64,000 bases of DNA from Hepsetus odoe (lineage: Eukaryota; Chordata; Actinopteri; Characiformes; Hepsetidae). Positions within the stretch are counted from its first letter, which is position 1. Each line of letters begins with the position of its first letter. Shown here in pieces: positions 45,801-57,415 of this stretch. The position numbers were made by a program, and so were the translations under genes. The notes under the pieces were generated by a model, which had not been told where the DNA came from, ran no database searches, and saw only the letters and a program-made list of their open reading frames with translations. Where the stretch lies: NCBI GenBank assembly GCA_017165825.1, contig CM029369.1, positions 19,368,125 to 19,432,124 on the forward strand, in the 5' to 3' direction.

Positions 45801-46519
45801 CTCTGAGTGAGAAGCTGAGGCTGCTGGGCCTGAACACCTCCCTCTGTAACTGGATCCTAGACTTCCTGACTGGGAGACCCCAGTCAGTCAGGATCAGTAG
45901 CAGCACCTCCAACACCATCACACTGATCACATGGGCCACTCAGGGCTGTGTGCTCAGCCCACTGCTGTTCACACTGATGACCCACGACTACAGCCAAGCA
46001 CAGCTCAAACCACATCATCAAATTTACTGTGGTGGGTCTGATTAGCGGTGGTGATGAGGCGGTGTACAGAGAGGAGATACAACAGCTGACAGACTGGTGC
46101 AGAACCAACAACCTGTGTTGAACTTCAACAAGACTAAAGAGATGGCTGTTGACTTCAGGAGACCACATCGGGACCACTCTCCACTGAATATCAACACCTT
46201 ACCTGTGGAGATGGTCCAGAGCACCAAGTTTCTTGGCGTTCACATAACAGACAACCTCACGTGGACCCTCAACACCAACTCCACGAAGAAAGCCCAGCAG
46301 CGTCTCTACTTCCTACGCAGACTGAAGAGAGCCCATCTCCCACCTCCCATTCTCACCATCTTCTAAAGAGCATCTTGAGCAGCTGCAATGTCTCAGATGT
46401 CTCAGTCCCTACAACGGGTAGTGAGAACAGTTGAGAAGATCATCAGTGTCTCTCTGCATTCTGTTCAGGACATTTTCACCACTCTGCTGCATCCACAGAG
46501 CAACCAGCATTGTGGATGT
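45801..46519 (+). pseudogene. Jockey-superfamily LINE relic lacking ADD motif
   Basis: Reverse-transcriptase C-terminal half on the plus strand. Pieces in order: EKLRLLGLNTSLCNWILDFL, TGRPQSVRISSSTSNTITL, GCVLSPLLFTLMTHD, a thumb region with VDFRR, FLGVHITDNLTWTLNTNS and KKAQQRLYFLRRLKRAHLPP. The sequence catcatcaaatttactgtgg (46014-46033) reads I-I-K-F-T-V-V where the family has I-I-K-F-A-D-D-T-T-V-V, so four codons including both catalytic Asp residues are gone in frame. A 1-base loss just upstream and a later loss near 46360 also shift the frame. 5' truncated at the filler segment; the homology ends near agcattgtggatg. The exact clade (L2, CR1 or Rex1) is not resolved. Confidence 0.8.
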
Positions 46520-47413
46520 AAAGCAATTTGTAATGTCCAGAAAAGGAAGGAAACCATTTGTGTACTGAACAACTGATACACAATCTGTGTTGGTTGAGGG
46601 AAACAATAATGACAGATGACACACAAATTGTGAGAGCATTAAAAAAAGCCCCTAAACAACAGTTAGTAATATAGTGAACAATTTCCATAGGCCAGGGGTG
46701 GAGATATGTAGCTGTAGAATTCAATACTAATGAACTTCTCTCCTCTCAGCTATTCAGTTTACCAGCTCTGTCCTTTAATGCACAGACCAAGACGTGTCTC
46801 TTCACTAGCGCCGTGACTGTCCGAAGTTCTACGCAACAACAGTAGAAAACTAAGATCAGCTGAAAAGAAGTGGAGGAAATCATAAGGCTCTGAAGCTCTC
46901 ATCTTATATTGCTCTCTTCTTTCCAAATTTGCTTCAGAACTAACCTCAGCCAAGTAAACTTTCTACAAAACCAAGCTCAAAAAATCTGTTACTAACCCTC
47001 TTGAAATTTTTGCCACCTTTTCATCACTTCTAAAGTCACCTTCTCCTCCTGTATTTTCAACTCCCTCCAAAGATGACTTTGCTTCATTCTTTGATGAGAA
47101 AACTGAAGCAATTGGAAGATCCTTCCAGCCAACAGACAAGCCTCCAGCTCAGTCCCAAGCATCCTGTGACCACCAATTTATTGGACTTTCACCGCTCTCC
47201 CTGGAGGATGTATTGCTGCTCCTTTTGTCCAGCAATCCCACCACCTTTCCACCCGATACCATCCCATCAATTCTACTACTGGCGATGTCTTCAGATCTTC
47301 TTCCCTACATCACTGAAATTCTCAATGGATCTTTAAGGACTGGCCATTAAGTGCCTTCAAGTCAGCTGTTGGCTCTTCTATTCTGAAGAAGCCCTCTCTG
47401 GACTTGAGCAATT

Positions 47414-50400
47414 TCTTCTTTGTCTTTTGGCTGCTCACAGCATAGCAGTTCTACTGTCTCCATTTCTTCTGGTCCTCTGCCTCTTCCTTCAAACCAACCA
47501 TCTGCATGTCCAGCCACTCTTCTCCACCTATTCCAACCTGCCTGCACCCTCTTCTTCACCTGTCTTCCACACTCAGTATTACTCTGAACTGCTTATCCCA
47601 AGTTTTTAAACGCCTCCACTTTGTCACCTCTACTCCCTGCATTCTAACCACGCCACATTCCTCCTTTTCATTCACACTCATGTATTCTGTCTTTGACCTA
47701 CTCTCTTTCATTCCTCTCCTCTCTAGGGCATATTTCCATCCAGGTTCTCCTCAAGCTTCTCCCTACCTTCAATGCAGATCACAGTATCATCAGTAAACAT
47801 TATCGTCCATGGAGACTCCTGTCTAACCTCGTCTATCAACCTGTGCATTACTATTGCAAACAAGAATGGGCTCAGCACTGATCCTTGATGTAATCCAACC
47901 TCTACCTGAAATGCATCCATCACTCCCACTGCAGATCTCACCACTCTTACACTGCCATCATACATATCCTGCTCTCACATACTTCTCTGTAACACTTTAC
48001 TTCATCAAAACAAAAACAAAACAAAACCACTCTTCCTCATAAAAAAAACTCTCTAGGCACCCTGTCATATGCTTTCCAAGTCTACAAAGGCACAAAATTC
48101 CATCTGAACTTCTCTGTACTTCTCCTTCAACACCCTCAGAGCAAACGTTGCATCTGTGGTGCTCTTTCTCTGCATAAAACCATGCTGTTGTTCACTAATC
48201 CTCACCTCCTTTCTTTAATCTAACTTCCACCACTTTTCCTCATAACTTCAATCTGTGGCTGCTCAACTTTTTCTCTCTATAGTAGAGTAGAGTAGTTACT
48301 GTGCATCAAACTTATTCTTGAAAACTGCTACCAGTACACTTCATCTCCACTCCTTGGGCATCCTCTCACTTTCCAAGATTGTGTTAAACATTCTGGTCAA
48401 AAACTCAACTGCCGTCTCTCCTAAACATCCTCCATGCTTCCACCGTACGTCATCTGGAACAACAGCCTTTCTATTTTTCATTGCTGCCCTTACTTCCATC
48501 TAGCTTATTTGCTGCACTTCCTGGTTCACTATCCTCACATCATTCAATCTTCTCTCTCTCTCATTTTTTTTCATTCATCAGCCCCTCAAAGTACTCCTTC
48601 CATTCGCTAAACATGCTCTGTTCACCTGTGAGTACGTTTCTATTTATATTCTTTATTATCCTGACCTGCTGCACATCTTTCCCAGTTCTGTCTCTCTGTC
48701 TAGCCAAGTGGTATACAGTACTGTGCAAAAGTTTTAGGCAGGTGTGAAAAAATGCTGTAAACAAAGAATGCTTTCAAAAATGGAAGTGTTAATCATTTAT
48801 TTTCATCAATCAACAAAATGCAGTGAATGAACAAAAGAGAAATCTAAATCAAATCAATATTTGGTGTGACCACCCTTTGCCTTCAAAACAGCATCAATTC
48901 TTCTAGGTACACTTGCACACAGTTTTTGAAGGAACTCAACTGGTAGGTTGTTCCAAACATCTTGGAGAACTAACCACAGATCTTCTGTGGATGTAAACTT
49001 CCTCACATCCTTCGGTCTCTTCATGTAATCCCAGACACAATGGATGATGTTGAGATCAGGGCTCTGTGGGGGCCAGAAGAATTGATGCTGGTTTGAAGGC
49101 AAAAGGTAGTAACACCAAATATTGATTTGATTTAGATTTTTATTTTGTTCGCTCACTTTGCATTTTGTAAATTGATAAAAATAAACAATCATTATTTATA
49201 TTTCTGAAAGCATTCTTTGTTTACAGCATTTTTTTCACACCTGCCTAAAACTTTTGCACAGTACTGTAGGTCCAGTTTTCCCTCCTTACTGTCAAACATC
49301 TCATACAATTCACCAAACACCTTACCTTTGGCCTTCACCACTGCTTTCTTTGCCCTATAATTCATTTCCCTGTACTCCTGTCTACTTTCTTCATCTCTCT
49401 GACTGTCCCTCTTCTTTGCTTCCCTCTTCTTCTGTTCACACTCTTGGACTTCTTGGTTCCACCACCAGGTTTCCTTATCCTCCATCTTCCTTCCAGATGT
49501 CACTCCAAGTACATTTCTAGCTGTCTGCCTTACCACTTCTGCAGCAGTTTCCCAGCAATCTAGTAGCTCTTCAACACCTCCCAGTGCCTGTGTTAACTCC
49601 TGCCTGAATTCCATCTTGAAGTCTTCCTTCTTCAGCTTCCACCACGTAATCCTCAACTCCGCCTTCATTTTCCTCCACTTCTTGACCTCCAAGGTCATCC
49701 TACAGACCACCATCCTATGCTGCTTAGCTACACTCTCCCCGTCACTATTTTGCAGTCTCTAACCTCCTTCAGACTGACCCTCCTGCAAAGGATATGATTT
49801 ACCTGTGAGCATCTTCCTCCACTTTTATATGTCACCCTGTGATCCTCCCTGTTCTTAAAATAAATATTAACTACTATTAACTTTCCATCCTTTTCGCAAA
49901 ACCTACAACCATCTGACCTTCAGCATTCCTCTCCTTGACACCATATCTACCCATCACCTTCTCATCACCTCTGTTTCCTTCACCAACATATCCATTAAAA
50001 TCTGCACCAATCACCACTCTTTCTCCCTTGGGTAGACTCTCTATCATTTAATCTAACTCACTCCAGAAAATTCTCTTCCATCTCACAATCAACTTGTGGA
50101 GCATAAGCACTAACAACATTCATCATCACACCTTCATATTTCAGCTTCAAACAGCTTCCATCCACACCATGGTAGAACAGTTTAAACCCTCTTCCAATAC
50201 ACCTGGCCTTACTACCCTTCCATTTAGTCTCTTGCACACACAAATTGTCAACCTTCCTCCTCCCATAATATCAGCTAATTCTCTACCTTTACCAGTCATG
50301 CTGTCAACATTCAATGATCCTACCCTCACTTACACTCTCATCCCCTTCTTTTTCTCTTCTTCCCTCCGACATGCCTTCCTCCTTTTCTTCTTCTCCTTTG

Positions 50401-50635
50401 GCCAACAGTAGTTCTATTTCTATCAGCACCCTGTAGGCTAACAGCATTGGTGGTGGTCATTGTTAACCCAGGCCTTGACCGGTGCAGTATGGAACTCTGT
50501 TTCATTGTCCGCATATTGATTTGGCAAATGTTTTACACCGGATCCCATTCCTAATGTAACCCTCCCCATTTCTCCGGGTTTGTGACCGGCACAAAGAAAT
50601 GCACTGGCTTGAGCATCCCTAATGGCTGGGTTACA
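47414..50635 (-). mobile_element. RTE-clade LINE with 5' end, inserted in L2
   Basis: About 2.67 kb of RTE LINE after removing a nested Tc1 piece, flanked by gacttgagcaatt (47401-47413) and gacttgaacaatt (50636-50648), a 13-bp target-site duplication with one mismatch. Minus-strand order: 5' untranslated region from 50635; protein start near 50329 (GSLNVDSMTGKGRELADIM) with a frameshift; AP-endonuclease motif CVQETKWKGSKAR (about 50243) and VVSAYAPQVDCE; a linker with TWWWNQEVQE; the reverse transcriptase with EVGLHQGSVLSPFLFAIVM and FTDD at 47786-47797 (Ala of FADD replaced by Thr); and KKRVQAGWNRWRR near the end. It ends in a caaagaaga tail at 47414. Several internal deletions, including part of the C-terminus. 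Non-functional. Confidence 0.88.
48714..49268 (-). mobile_element. Short Tc1 derivative, family A, copy 4, nested
   Basis: 551 bp between TA duplications (48714-48715, 49267-49268), inserted in the RTE LINE. The minus strand keeps an uninterrupted transposase C-terminus: PPQSPDLNIIHCVWDYMKR, STEDLWLVLQDVWNNLP and VPRRIDAVLKAKGGHTKY, then a stop. In the motif SPDLNII-E-C the catalytic Glu is His here. Inverted repeats are about 200 bp each, and the last 15-20 transposase codons lie within the left one. Removing the element and one TA restores the LINE reading frame exactly (DLYHLAR). Most intact of the four copies. Confidence 0.95.
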
Positions 50636-51649
50636 GACTTGAACAATTACAGACCGGTATCTCTCCTCCATTTTCTTTCCAAGATCTTAGAACGAGCTGT
50701 ATATAACCAACTCAATGTACTTTTATCTCAGAACAGGCTCCAATATCCCTTCCAGTCCACATTCAAACCAGTACATTCAACTGAAACCGCTTTACTGGCT
50801 GTCTCTGAAGAACTCCATGCTGCAAGATCCAACAACTTGTTTTCAGTCCTGATTCTCTTGGACCTTTCTGAAGTCAGCGGTCCACTCTGGCAGTGATCTC
50901 TTCCTACGTACAGTATCGGCAGTACCAAGTGTCATGGCAAGGCTGTCAGTTCGCACCACAAAGTCTGACAAACAGTGTTCCAAGGCTCTGTCCCTGGTCC
51001 TCTTGCATTCTCTCCATATGCTGGCTCTCTAGGGAAGGTCACTCATGGTCTCTCATGGGTTCTCCTATCATTCCTATGCAGATGACACACAACTAATCTT
51101 CTCTTTTCCCTCCTACGATCAAAAGGTCTCTACCCATATCTCTAACTGCTTGTCTGACATCTCTTCATGAATGACATTGCATCACCTCAAGCTTAATCCT
51201 GTTAAGACTGAGCATCTCTGCTTTGAAGGCAATCAGTCATCAAGACTGGACTTCACATCTCTTTTGGGAATTCATTACATGTCTCCTCTAGAACTGCTAG
51301 GAATCTTGGTGTCACATTCGATGATGAGCTCTCTTTCTCCTCTCATATTGTTTCTCACCACCCAGGCTACCAAGCTGCTTGTCCAGTCCCCAGTCATCTC
51401 TAAACTGGACTGCTGTAACTCTCTTCTGGCAGGTCTTCCACTGAGGGCAATGCTGCTGCAAGACTCGTCTTCAACCCTCCTAAGTTCTTTTCTACCACGC
51501 CTCTGCTGCAGGACCTGCACTTGCTCCCTGTGGCTGCTTGTATCAGGTTTAAAACTCTTGCTTACAAGGCTAAAAACAGTCTTGCACCCTCATACTTGAT
51601 CGCCAAAACTGCTGAATCCTTTACTGTCTTCAAGTGTCCATTAAAGAAA

Positions 51650-51898
51650 AAAGTGAAAGTGACTATTCTTGTCATTGCGAGGTCACAGCACAGCGAACCA
51701 CAATGAAATTAGACCTCTGTATTTAACCCATGCAAACACCATGCAGCAGGGGGCAGCTATGAAAGCGCCCGAGGAGCAATGACAGAGACGGTACCTAGCC
51801 CTCAAGGGTACCTCAGGGCAACTTACTGGTAAGGGGTTTGAACCCACAATCTTCCAATCCTGTGGCAAACTTCCTAACCACTTGGCCACCGCTGCCCC
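51650..51898 (-). mobile_element. tRNA-derived SINE inside the L2 LINE
   Basis: Near full-length minus-strand main SINE: ggggcagcggtggccaagtg head at 51898, B box gggttcaaacccc, body, and 3' end cactttcactttt at 51650. It separates the L2 codons C-P-L-K from R-T-H-L-F. No clear target-site duplication could be matched. Confidence 0.92.
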
Positions 51899-52206
51899 GG
51901 ACGCACCTGTTCAAGGAATTTCTTAGGAAATAATCTTCCCAAACATTCCTACTCTTTGACCTCTGCTCTTTCTTTTCTTTCTTCTCATTTCATGTATTAA
52001 AAAAAAAAAAACTAATGGCACTATCTTTTGTTCTAGTCACAGGGTTAATAAATTTGTTACTTGGTTGTAGTAGCGTATTAGCGGTTGTTAATCTTAGCTG
52101 GTTGCTAATATGAAGATCAAATGTGGAGACAAAGCACTGATGTAAGTCACTCTGGATAAGAGCATCTGCTAAATGCTGTAAATGTAAATGTAAATATATT
52201 ACAATC

Positions 52207-53452
52207 TACAGCCAAAGGTTTTGAGAATGACACAAGTTTTAGTTTTCGCAAAGTTGGTTGCTTCAGCGTTTTTAGGACTGTTAGATGTTTCTATGGTAAC
52301 TGAAGTATAATTACAAGGATTTCATAAGTTTCAAAGGCTTTTATTGACAATTAAGTTTATACAAAAAGTTTGTATTTGCAGTGTTGGCCCTTTTTTCCAA
52401 GATCTCTGTAATTCACCCTGGCATGCTGTCAATCAACTTCTGGTCCAAATCCTGACTGATGAAGCCCGTTCTTGCATAATCAATGCTTGGAATTTGTGGG
52501 TTTTTGTTTGTCCACCCACCTCTTGAAAACTGATCACAAGTTCTCAATGGGATTGAGGTCTGAGGAATTTCCTGGCCATGGACCCAAAGTCTTTATGTTT
52601 TGTTCCCCGAATCACTTAGTTATCACTTTTGCTTTAAGGCACAGTGCTCCATCATGTTGGAAAAGGCTTTTTTTTTCACCAAACTGTTCTTGGGAAAGTT
52701 GCTCTCTGAGGATGTTTTGGTACCATTCTTTATTCATGACTGTGCTGTTCAGCAAAATTGTGAGTGAAACCACTGCCTTTACTGCAAAGCAACTCCACAC
52801 ATGAATAGTTGGAGGATGCTTTACTGTTGGCATGACACAGGAGTGATGATAGCGCTCACCTTTTCTTCTCCGGACAATCTTTTTTCCGAATGCCCCAAAC
52901 AATCTGAAAAGTGATTCATCAGAGAAAATGACTTTACCCCAGTTCTCAGCAGTCCAATGCCTTTTGCAGAAGATCAGTCTGTCCCTGATGTTTTTTTTTT
53001 TTTTTTGGAGAGAAGTGGCTCTGCACTAGTGATGTTACAATCCTGTAGCTCAATCAACTTTAGAAGATGGTCCTGGCACTTGCTTCTTGGGTGCCCTGAA
53101 ACCTCTTCACCATTGAACCTCTCTCCTTCGAAATTGTTAATGAGCTGATAAATGGTTGATTTAGGTGCAATCTTAGCAGTGGCAATATCTTTACCTGTGA
53201 AGCTCTTTTTGTGCAAAGCTGTGATGACTGCAAGTGTTTCCTTGCAGGAAACCATAGTTATCAGATGAAGAACAATGATTTCAAGCACCACCCTCCTTTT
53301 AAAGTATCCAGTCTGCTATTCTAACTCAATCTGCATGACAGAGTGATCTCCAGCCTTGTTATCCTCAATACTCTCACCTGTGTTAATGAGAGGATCACTG
53401 AAATTCTGTCAGCAGGTCCTTTTGTGGCTGAAATGCAGTGGAAATGTTTTTT
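52207..53452 (-). mobile_element. Tc1-like transposon relic, family B, copy 2
   Basis: Starts at TA 52207-52208 with cagccaaaggttttgagaat, the 3'-side terminal inverted repeat. The minus strand carries much of the transposase: N-terminal HTH region ALHKKSFTGKD and STIYQLINNF (53140-53230); middle GAFGKKIVRRRKGERYHHSC, MPTVKHPPTIHVWSCFA and LFQHDGALCLKAK, where the usual HDGAPCHKAK shows Pro-to-Leu and His-to-Leu changes; and the C-terminal GPWPGN region near 52555-52580. About 120 bp present in copy 1 (2900-3045) are lost near 53010-53040. The right terminus is missing and joins another Tc1 fragment. Dead. Confidence 0.88.
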
Positions 53453-53455
53453 TGA

Positions 53456-53740
53456 AGGCTATATATGGAGACCATACCACCAGATGCAAACCTCTCATCA
53501 GCAGTACGAATGGGGAAAAAAATATAGTGATGAGCCACAAAGTTTTTTTTTTTTATAATTTAGGACTGATGAGACAAAGGATATGCTTATGATCCAAAAT
53601 ATACAAGCTCTTTATAAAGCACAGTGAATATGACATAGGCTTACATACCTGCTTCTAGAACAGGCTAAATAATCTTTGTTGATGATGTAACTCACAATGG
53701 TAGCAGCAGAGTGAATTCTGATGTCTACAAAGTAGAAGAT
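53456..53740 (+). pseudogene. Tc1-like transposase fragment, family E
   Basis: Plus-strand remnant of a different Tc1 family. RPYHQMQTSHQQ, KKYSDEPQSF and a DETK-type stretch (ggactgatgagacaaag, 53562-53578) include the first catalytic Asp. Then a tacaagctc block and a F-V-D-D-V-T-H-N-G-S-S-R-V-N-S-D-V-Y stretch near 53675-53728 follow in shifted frames. Internal deletions. It joins the broken end of the family B element, on the opposite strand. Confidence 0.75.
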
Positions 53741-56700
53741 AAGGATGCATGGGGATCACACATTTCATTCTGTTACTCCTGTATTTTAAAATAGTCTTCT
53801 GCCAGAACCAAGATTGGTGCAATCGGTGCAAGCAGTTTCTGTTTTAGACAAGCCTTTCAATAACTTCTGTTCATATTTTTTTTATTTTATTTATGCCCCC
53901 AACCCCACCCCTGAAAAAACAACATCTGAAAGATGATATAAAAGCCTGTGAAACCATAACCAAAGAAGAGAAACCTTCAGGGTGGATGCAGGGTTGATTG
54001 CTCTGCAATGCTCTGCAATGCAACATTTCACATCCAACCATTCTGATTGATTGATTTTTTTTTTTACATTTTAACAATTAAATTATGCAGAAATACAAAA
54101 AGAAATAGTCTATTCCCCTGTTAATACCTTTGTTTAGTCAGTACAGTCAGCCATTAATAAAGCACACATTCCAAGGTTATGATGAAATATTTTCAGTTTT
54201 GTGTTAGAGATTTAGGAAACCCAGAGTGTGACTTAGAATCATTTATGTTTCTTTCATTCCTGTGAAAGCTTCCCACCTGGCACCAATAAAGGGTTCACAA
54301 CATTAACAAGTAAAAAAACTGACATGATGCTACCAGGGGCTGCAGTGATGCAACCTAGGCTGTTTATTTTGTTAAAAATGAGAGATTCCGCGCAACATCT
54401 CTGGAGCTTACTCTGTGCCATGCCCTGGGGTGATAACATTCAGCCGTCCTGAGGTGTATTGATTTGATTAAAACGCAACTGGGTTATTAATTGTGAAAAC
54501 AGCAAGTTTTCAAGCGCTAATCAATTTCTAATTAGTGGTAAACCTCTGTGTTACCAACCTTAGAAATATCATGGAATACATGGCTATGAACATAAATGAG
54601 ATGTTACCAAGAGAGAGAAGAGTTATTATAAGAAACAAAAAGCAATTTTTACAGTAAACATTCTCTTTTACTTCTAGGATATTGAGATGCATTGCAAACT
54701 AAATGAAATCACAAGAACTAATTAAAAATATAATCAAAATGTAACACTTTTTAAGCAATAAAAAAATAAGAGGCAAGCAAAATGTGTTTGTTCAGTAAAA
54801 TGTCTTGAAAGCAATGTTGTACAGTTCTTCACATCCATTTAATTAGTCATTACACTGTGTAAATATAAAAAGTTCAAAAGTATGACATTTTGTTTTCATG
54901 CACAATAACTGAACTCAGCAACTCAATATATAAAACTCAATATCTAAAAATATAAGATATTTAATGTTCATGTTTTTTAGAAAAATAGAGGAAGCTTTCA
55001 TTACCCCTTTGCAAATTCTGCATAATATAATAATAATATTTGTATATTTATATAATATGCTTATTTCTTTCTTTTTTCTTCATTTCTGCCTTTGCATGGG
55101 TAAAAGTACAAGTATTAAGCATAGTAATGAAACACAGATATCCTAGTTGCATTTTGTACTACTTATAACACATACCAAAGGATTATGAGGAAGTACTGGG
55201 TTATCTCTGTTTTAATATAGTCAAACTGAATGGATGGTAATATACAGGCTAAGTGAAGAACAGTCACAGTACAGATAAAGAAAGAAATCAAGGAACCCTA
55301 CCAGCAGAGGATAGAAAAGACTATATCGATACAACTTGCAGACATTTTTAGATGTGATCTTCATAGGAGAACAGTTCATACTTTATTAAAGGTTTCAGTG
55401 CTAGCGCAGATGTGAGAGGATAGTCTTCTTCAACCCTCAGGCTTCACCTGCTATACTTTGGCCCAGCTTTCTACGGTCCATCTCTTAATAGAAAGCTGTT
55501 TATTTTGCACAGGAATAGGACCGGGACAAATATTGAGGCTGACACTTTGTGGTCAAAATGTGCCAACTCTTGCATTTTCTTGTTTGACTGATGGAACAAG
55601 ATACAAGTGTGTCATTTTGTTTCCACCTTCAGTTGGCTCAAACCACAGAAGAGCAAGGCTGCACTCTCTGCCACTGGATAATGGCAAATAATGAATTGTC
55701 CTCAATGTGAAGGATCACAGCACTGTTTCAAAGGACAAATATTCTCTTTAAGACACATACACATGCAGTGTACTACTGTTTTTTAGGTGTCTATATAAAT
55801 TGTCATCTTCTCAACAAAACCTTATAGCTTAGTTTTATGGGAAAAAGTCATTTCAGGTCATTTCTTTTCATACATGCTTCACAATTTTTTGTATAATCTG
55901 GAGAGAAGCAGAACAGAACTATAAAATGTTGAAACTTTTAATTTTTAAATAATTAAAAATGTATCTCCTGAATACAAAGTGCCACAGCTGGGTTTGTAAC
56001 CAACAGATTGCACAAGCAGAGGGGATGGAAGTATCCATTCTTCCCTACTCTACTGTACACCTACACCTTTGCCTGGACTTTCAAATGTCTTTCAAAAAAA
56101 TTTGTTTGAATATAATACATTTTTAGAGACCTAACCACAGACCAGTCATGAGACAATGCATGCAATGCAAGAACAATATCAATGACAGATGACTTCTACA
56201 AAGGCGATTTTGTTGTGCAGGACAAAGCAGAATATCAAGTGGTATTTTGGTTTCTGCCAAACGCTCCCATTTGAGACGCCACCTGTTCCAAAAACTTCTG
56301 TCTGAAAAATTCTTCAGCACTAGGCACCTGAACAGTTCCTTTCAGTGTGTGTGTGTTTTTTTATTCTTTTCCTGGCAAACAAGCGATCCTGATCCATCAT
56401 GCCTCCTCTTCACTCCCCTGGTTCCATACCCAACAGCAACTCCTAGCATCATCAGTGAGACTCTGCATTTCCCCAGAACTACAAAGGAAGAATGATGCTC
56501 TGTACATATTTACTTTGCATATAGAGCTCTACTCCCTTGTGCTACATGATGGAAACTTATCCATGAGGTACTTGCCATTTGCTTTAAATAGTAAATATAG
56601 TAACTTGCAAATATTTTTTTTCCAGAGTGTTTTCTCAAACAAATCCATATCCACACATTTCATTAAAACATTGAGCGCGCTGCAATGAACAGCATAAATC

Positions 56701-57162
56701 CATGAACATAAAATATGAAAGAAAGAAGCAAAAAGGATGTAACTGATCCTTACTGAGCTAAAATGTTCATTTTTGGACAAACATGTTTGATTGAATCTGT
56801 TTCTTTACGTTATGTGTTTCTGAAAATTGTAAGTTTATTCTCTTGTATTGCCTTACCTTAAATTTTTCACCCTAAACTTTCTGTGGACTTTTTGATGAAC
56901 AGTCACTGCTTATGATGGCTTAAACTGAAAGTGCATGAAAGGGACCAGATTACAGCATATACATGACTGAGCCACCTTATTAGCTACTCTTACATTGTAT
57001 CTAAACTCACTGCCTATTTTACCAGCTCCACTTACTATATAGGCACATTTTGCAGTTTACAAATATTACCCAATTCAAAGGTCTTGAGCCTCACAATACC
57101 ACCATTGAGCAAGTATTATTTGGGTCATGGTTCATTCTCAACACAGTAGAAAGATGATTCAG
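53741..57162. other. No gene seen
   Basis: 3.4 kb of AT-rich sequence with only short open frames (up to about 110 codons) lacking domains. Poly-T runs occur near 53876-53890 and 54056-54065. No transposon recognised. Confidence 0.35.
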
Positions 57163-57172
57163 ATGTTCAAGA

Positions 57173-57415
57173 GGGGGCAGTGGTGGCCTAGTGGTTAGGG
57201 CGTTGGCCACATGATTGGAGGATCAAGGGTTCGAACCCCTTCCCAATGGGTTGCCCTGAGGTACCCTTGAACACGGTGCCGTCCCCGTCCTGCTCCTCCC
57301 TGCGATGGGCTGGCGACCTGTCCAGGGTGCGTCCCCCGTCCCCGCCCTGTGTGCGCTGGGTTGGACACCAGCGCGACCCCGTTTGGGACAAGCGGCAGGA
57401 AATGGATGGATGAAT
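57173..57415 (+). mobile_element. Chimeric SINE with 10-bp target duplications
   Basis: The head is that of the main SINE (gggggcagtggtggcctagt, B box gggttcgaaccccttccc, ttgccctgaggtacccttga), but after gccgtccccgtc it switches to another 3' tail: tgcgatgggctggcgacctg, then a GC-rich stretch, gcgaccccgtttgggacaag and aatggatggatgaat. Perfect 10-bp duplications atgttcaaga flank it (57163-57172 and 57416-57425). The whole chimera therefore inserted as one unit. Little decay, so it is probably young. Confidence 0.92.

Larger units (their letters stand above)
46738..52197 (+). mobile_element. L2-type LINE, split by RTE LINE and SINE
   Basis: Three pieces of one element: 46738-47413 (+ duplicated target), 50636-51649 and 51899-52197, about 1.97 kb in total. 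Part 1 carries the region before the reverse transcriptase: KKWRKS, FFDEKTEAIGRSF, and a block ending KKPSLDL. Part 2 resumes LNNYRPVSLLHFLSKILERA, then HSTETALLAV, LILLDLS and an intact catalytic YADD at 51075-51086 followed by TQL. Later come S-K-L-D-C-C-N-S-L-L-A-G-L and LPVAACIRFKTLAYKA. Part 3 gives RTHLFKEFLRK and a stop, then a 3' tail ctctggataagagcatctgc taaatgctg and (tgtaaa)n. Frameshifts and stops are frequent, and the 5' end is truncated. The YADD survives in an otherwise dead copy. Confidence 0.88.

Noticed and set aside
49254..49520. Plus-strand open frames rich in Pro/Ser/His across 47.4-50.4 kb
   Set aside because: Antisense shadows of the RTE LINE coding strand (minus).
51650..51898. 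Target-site duplication for the SINE in L2
   Set aside because: No matching flanks of five or more bases adjoin both ends, so none is claimed.
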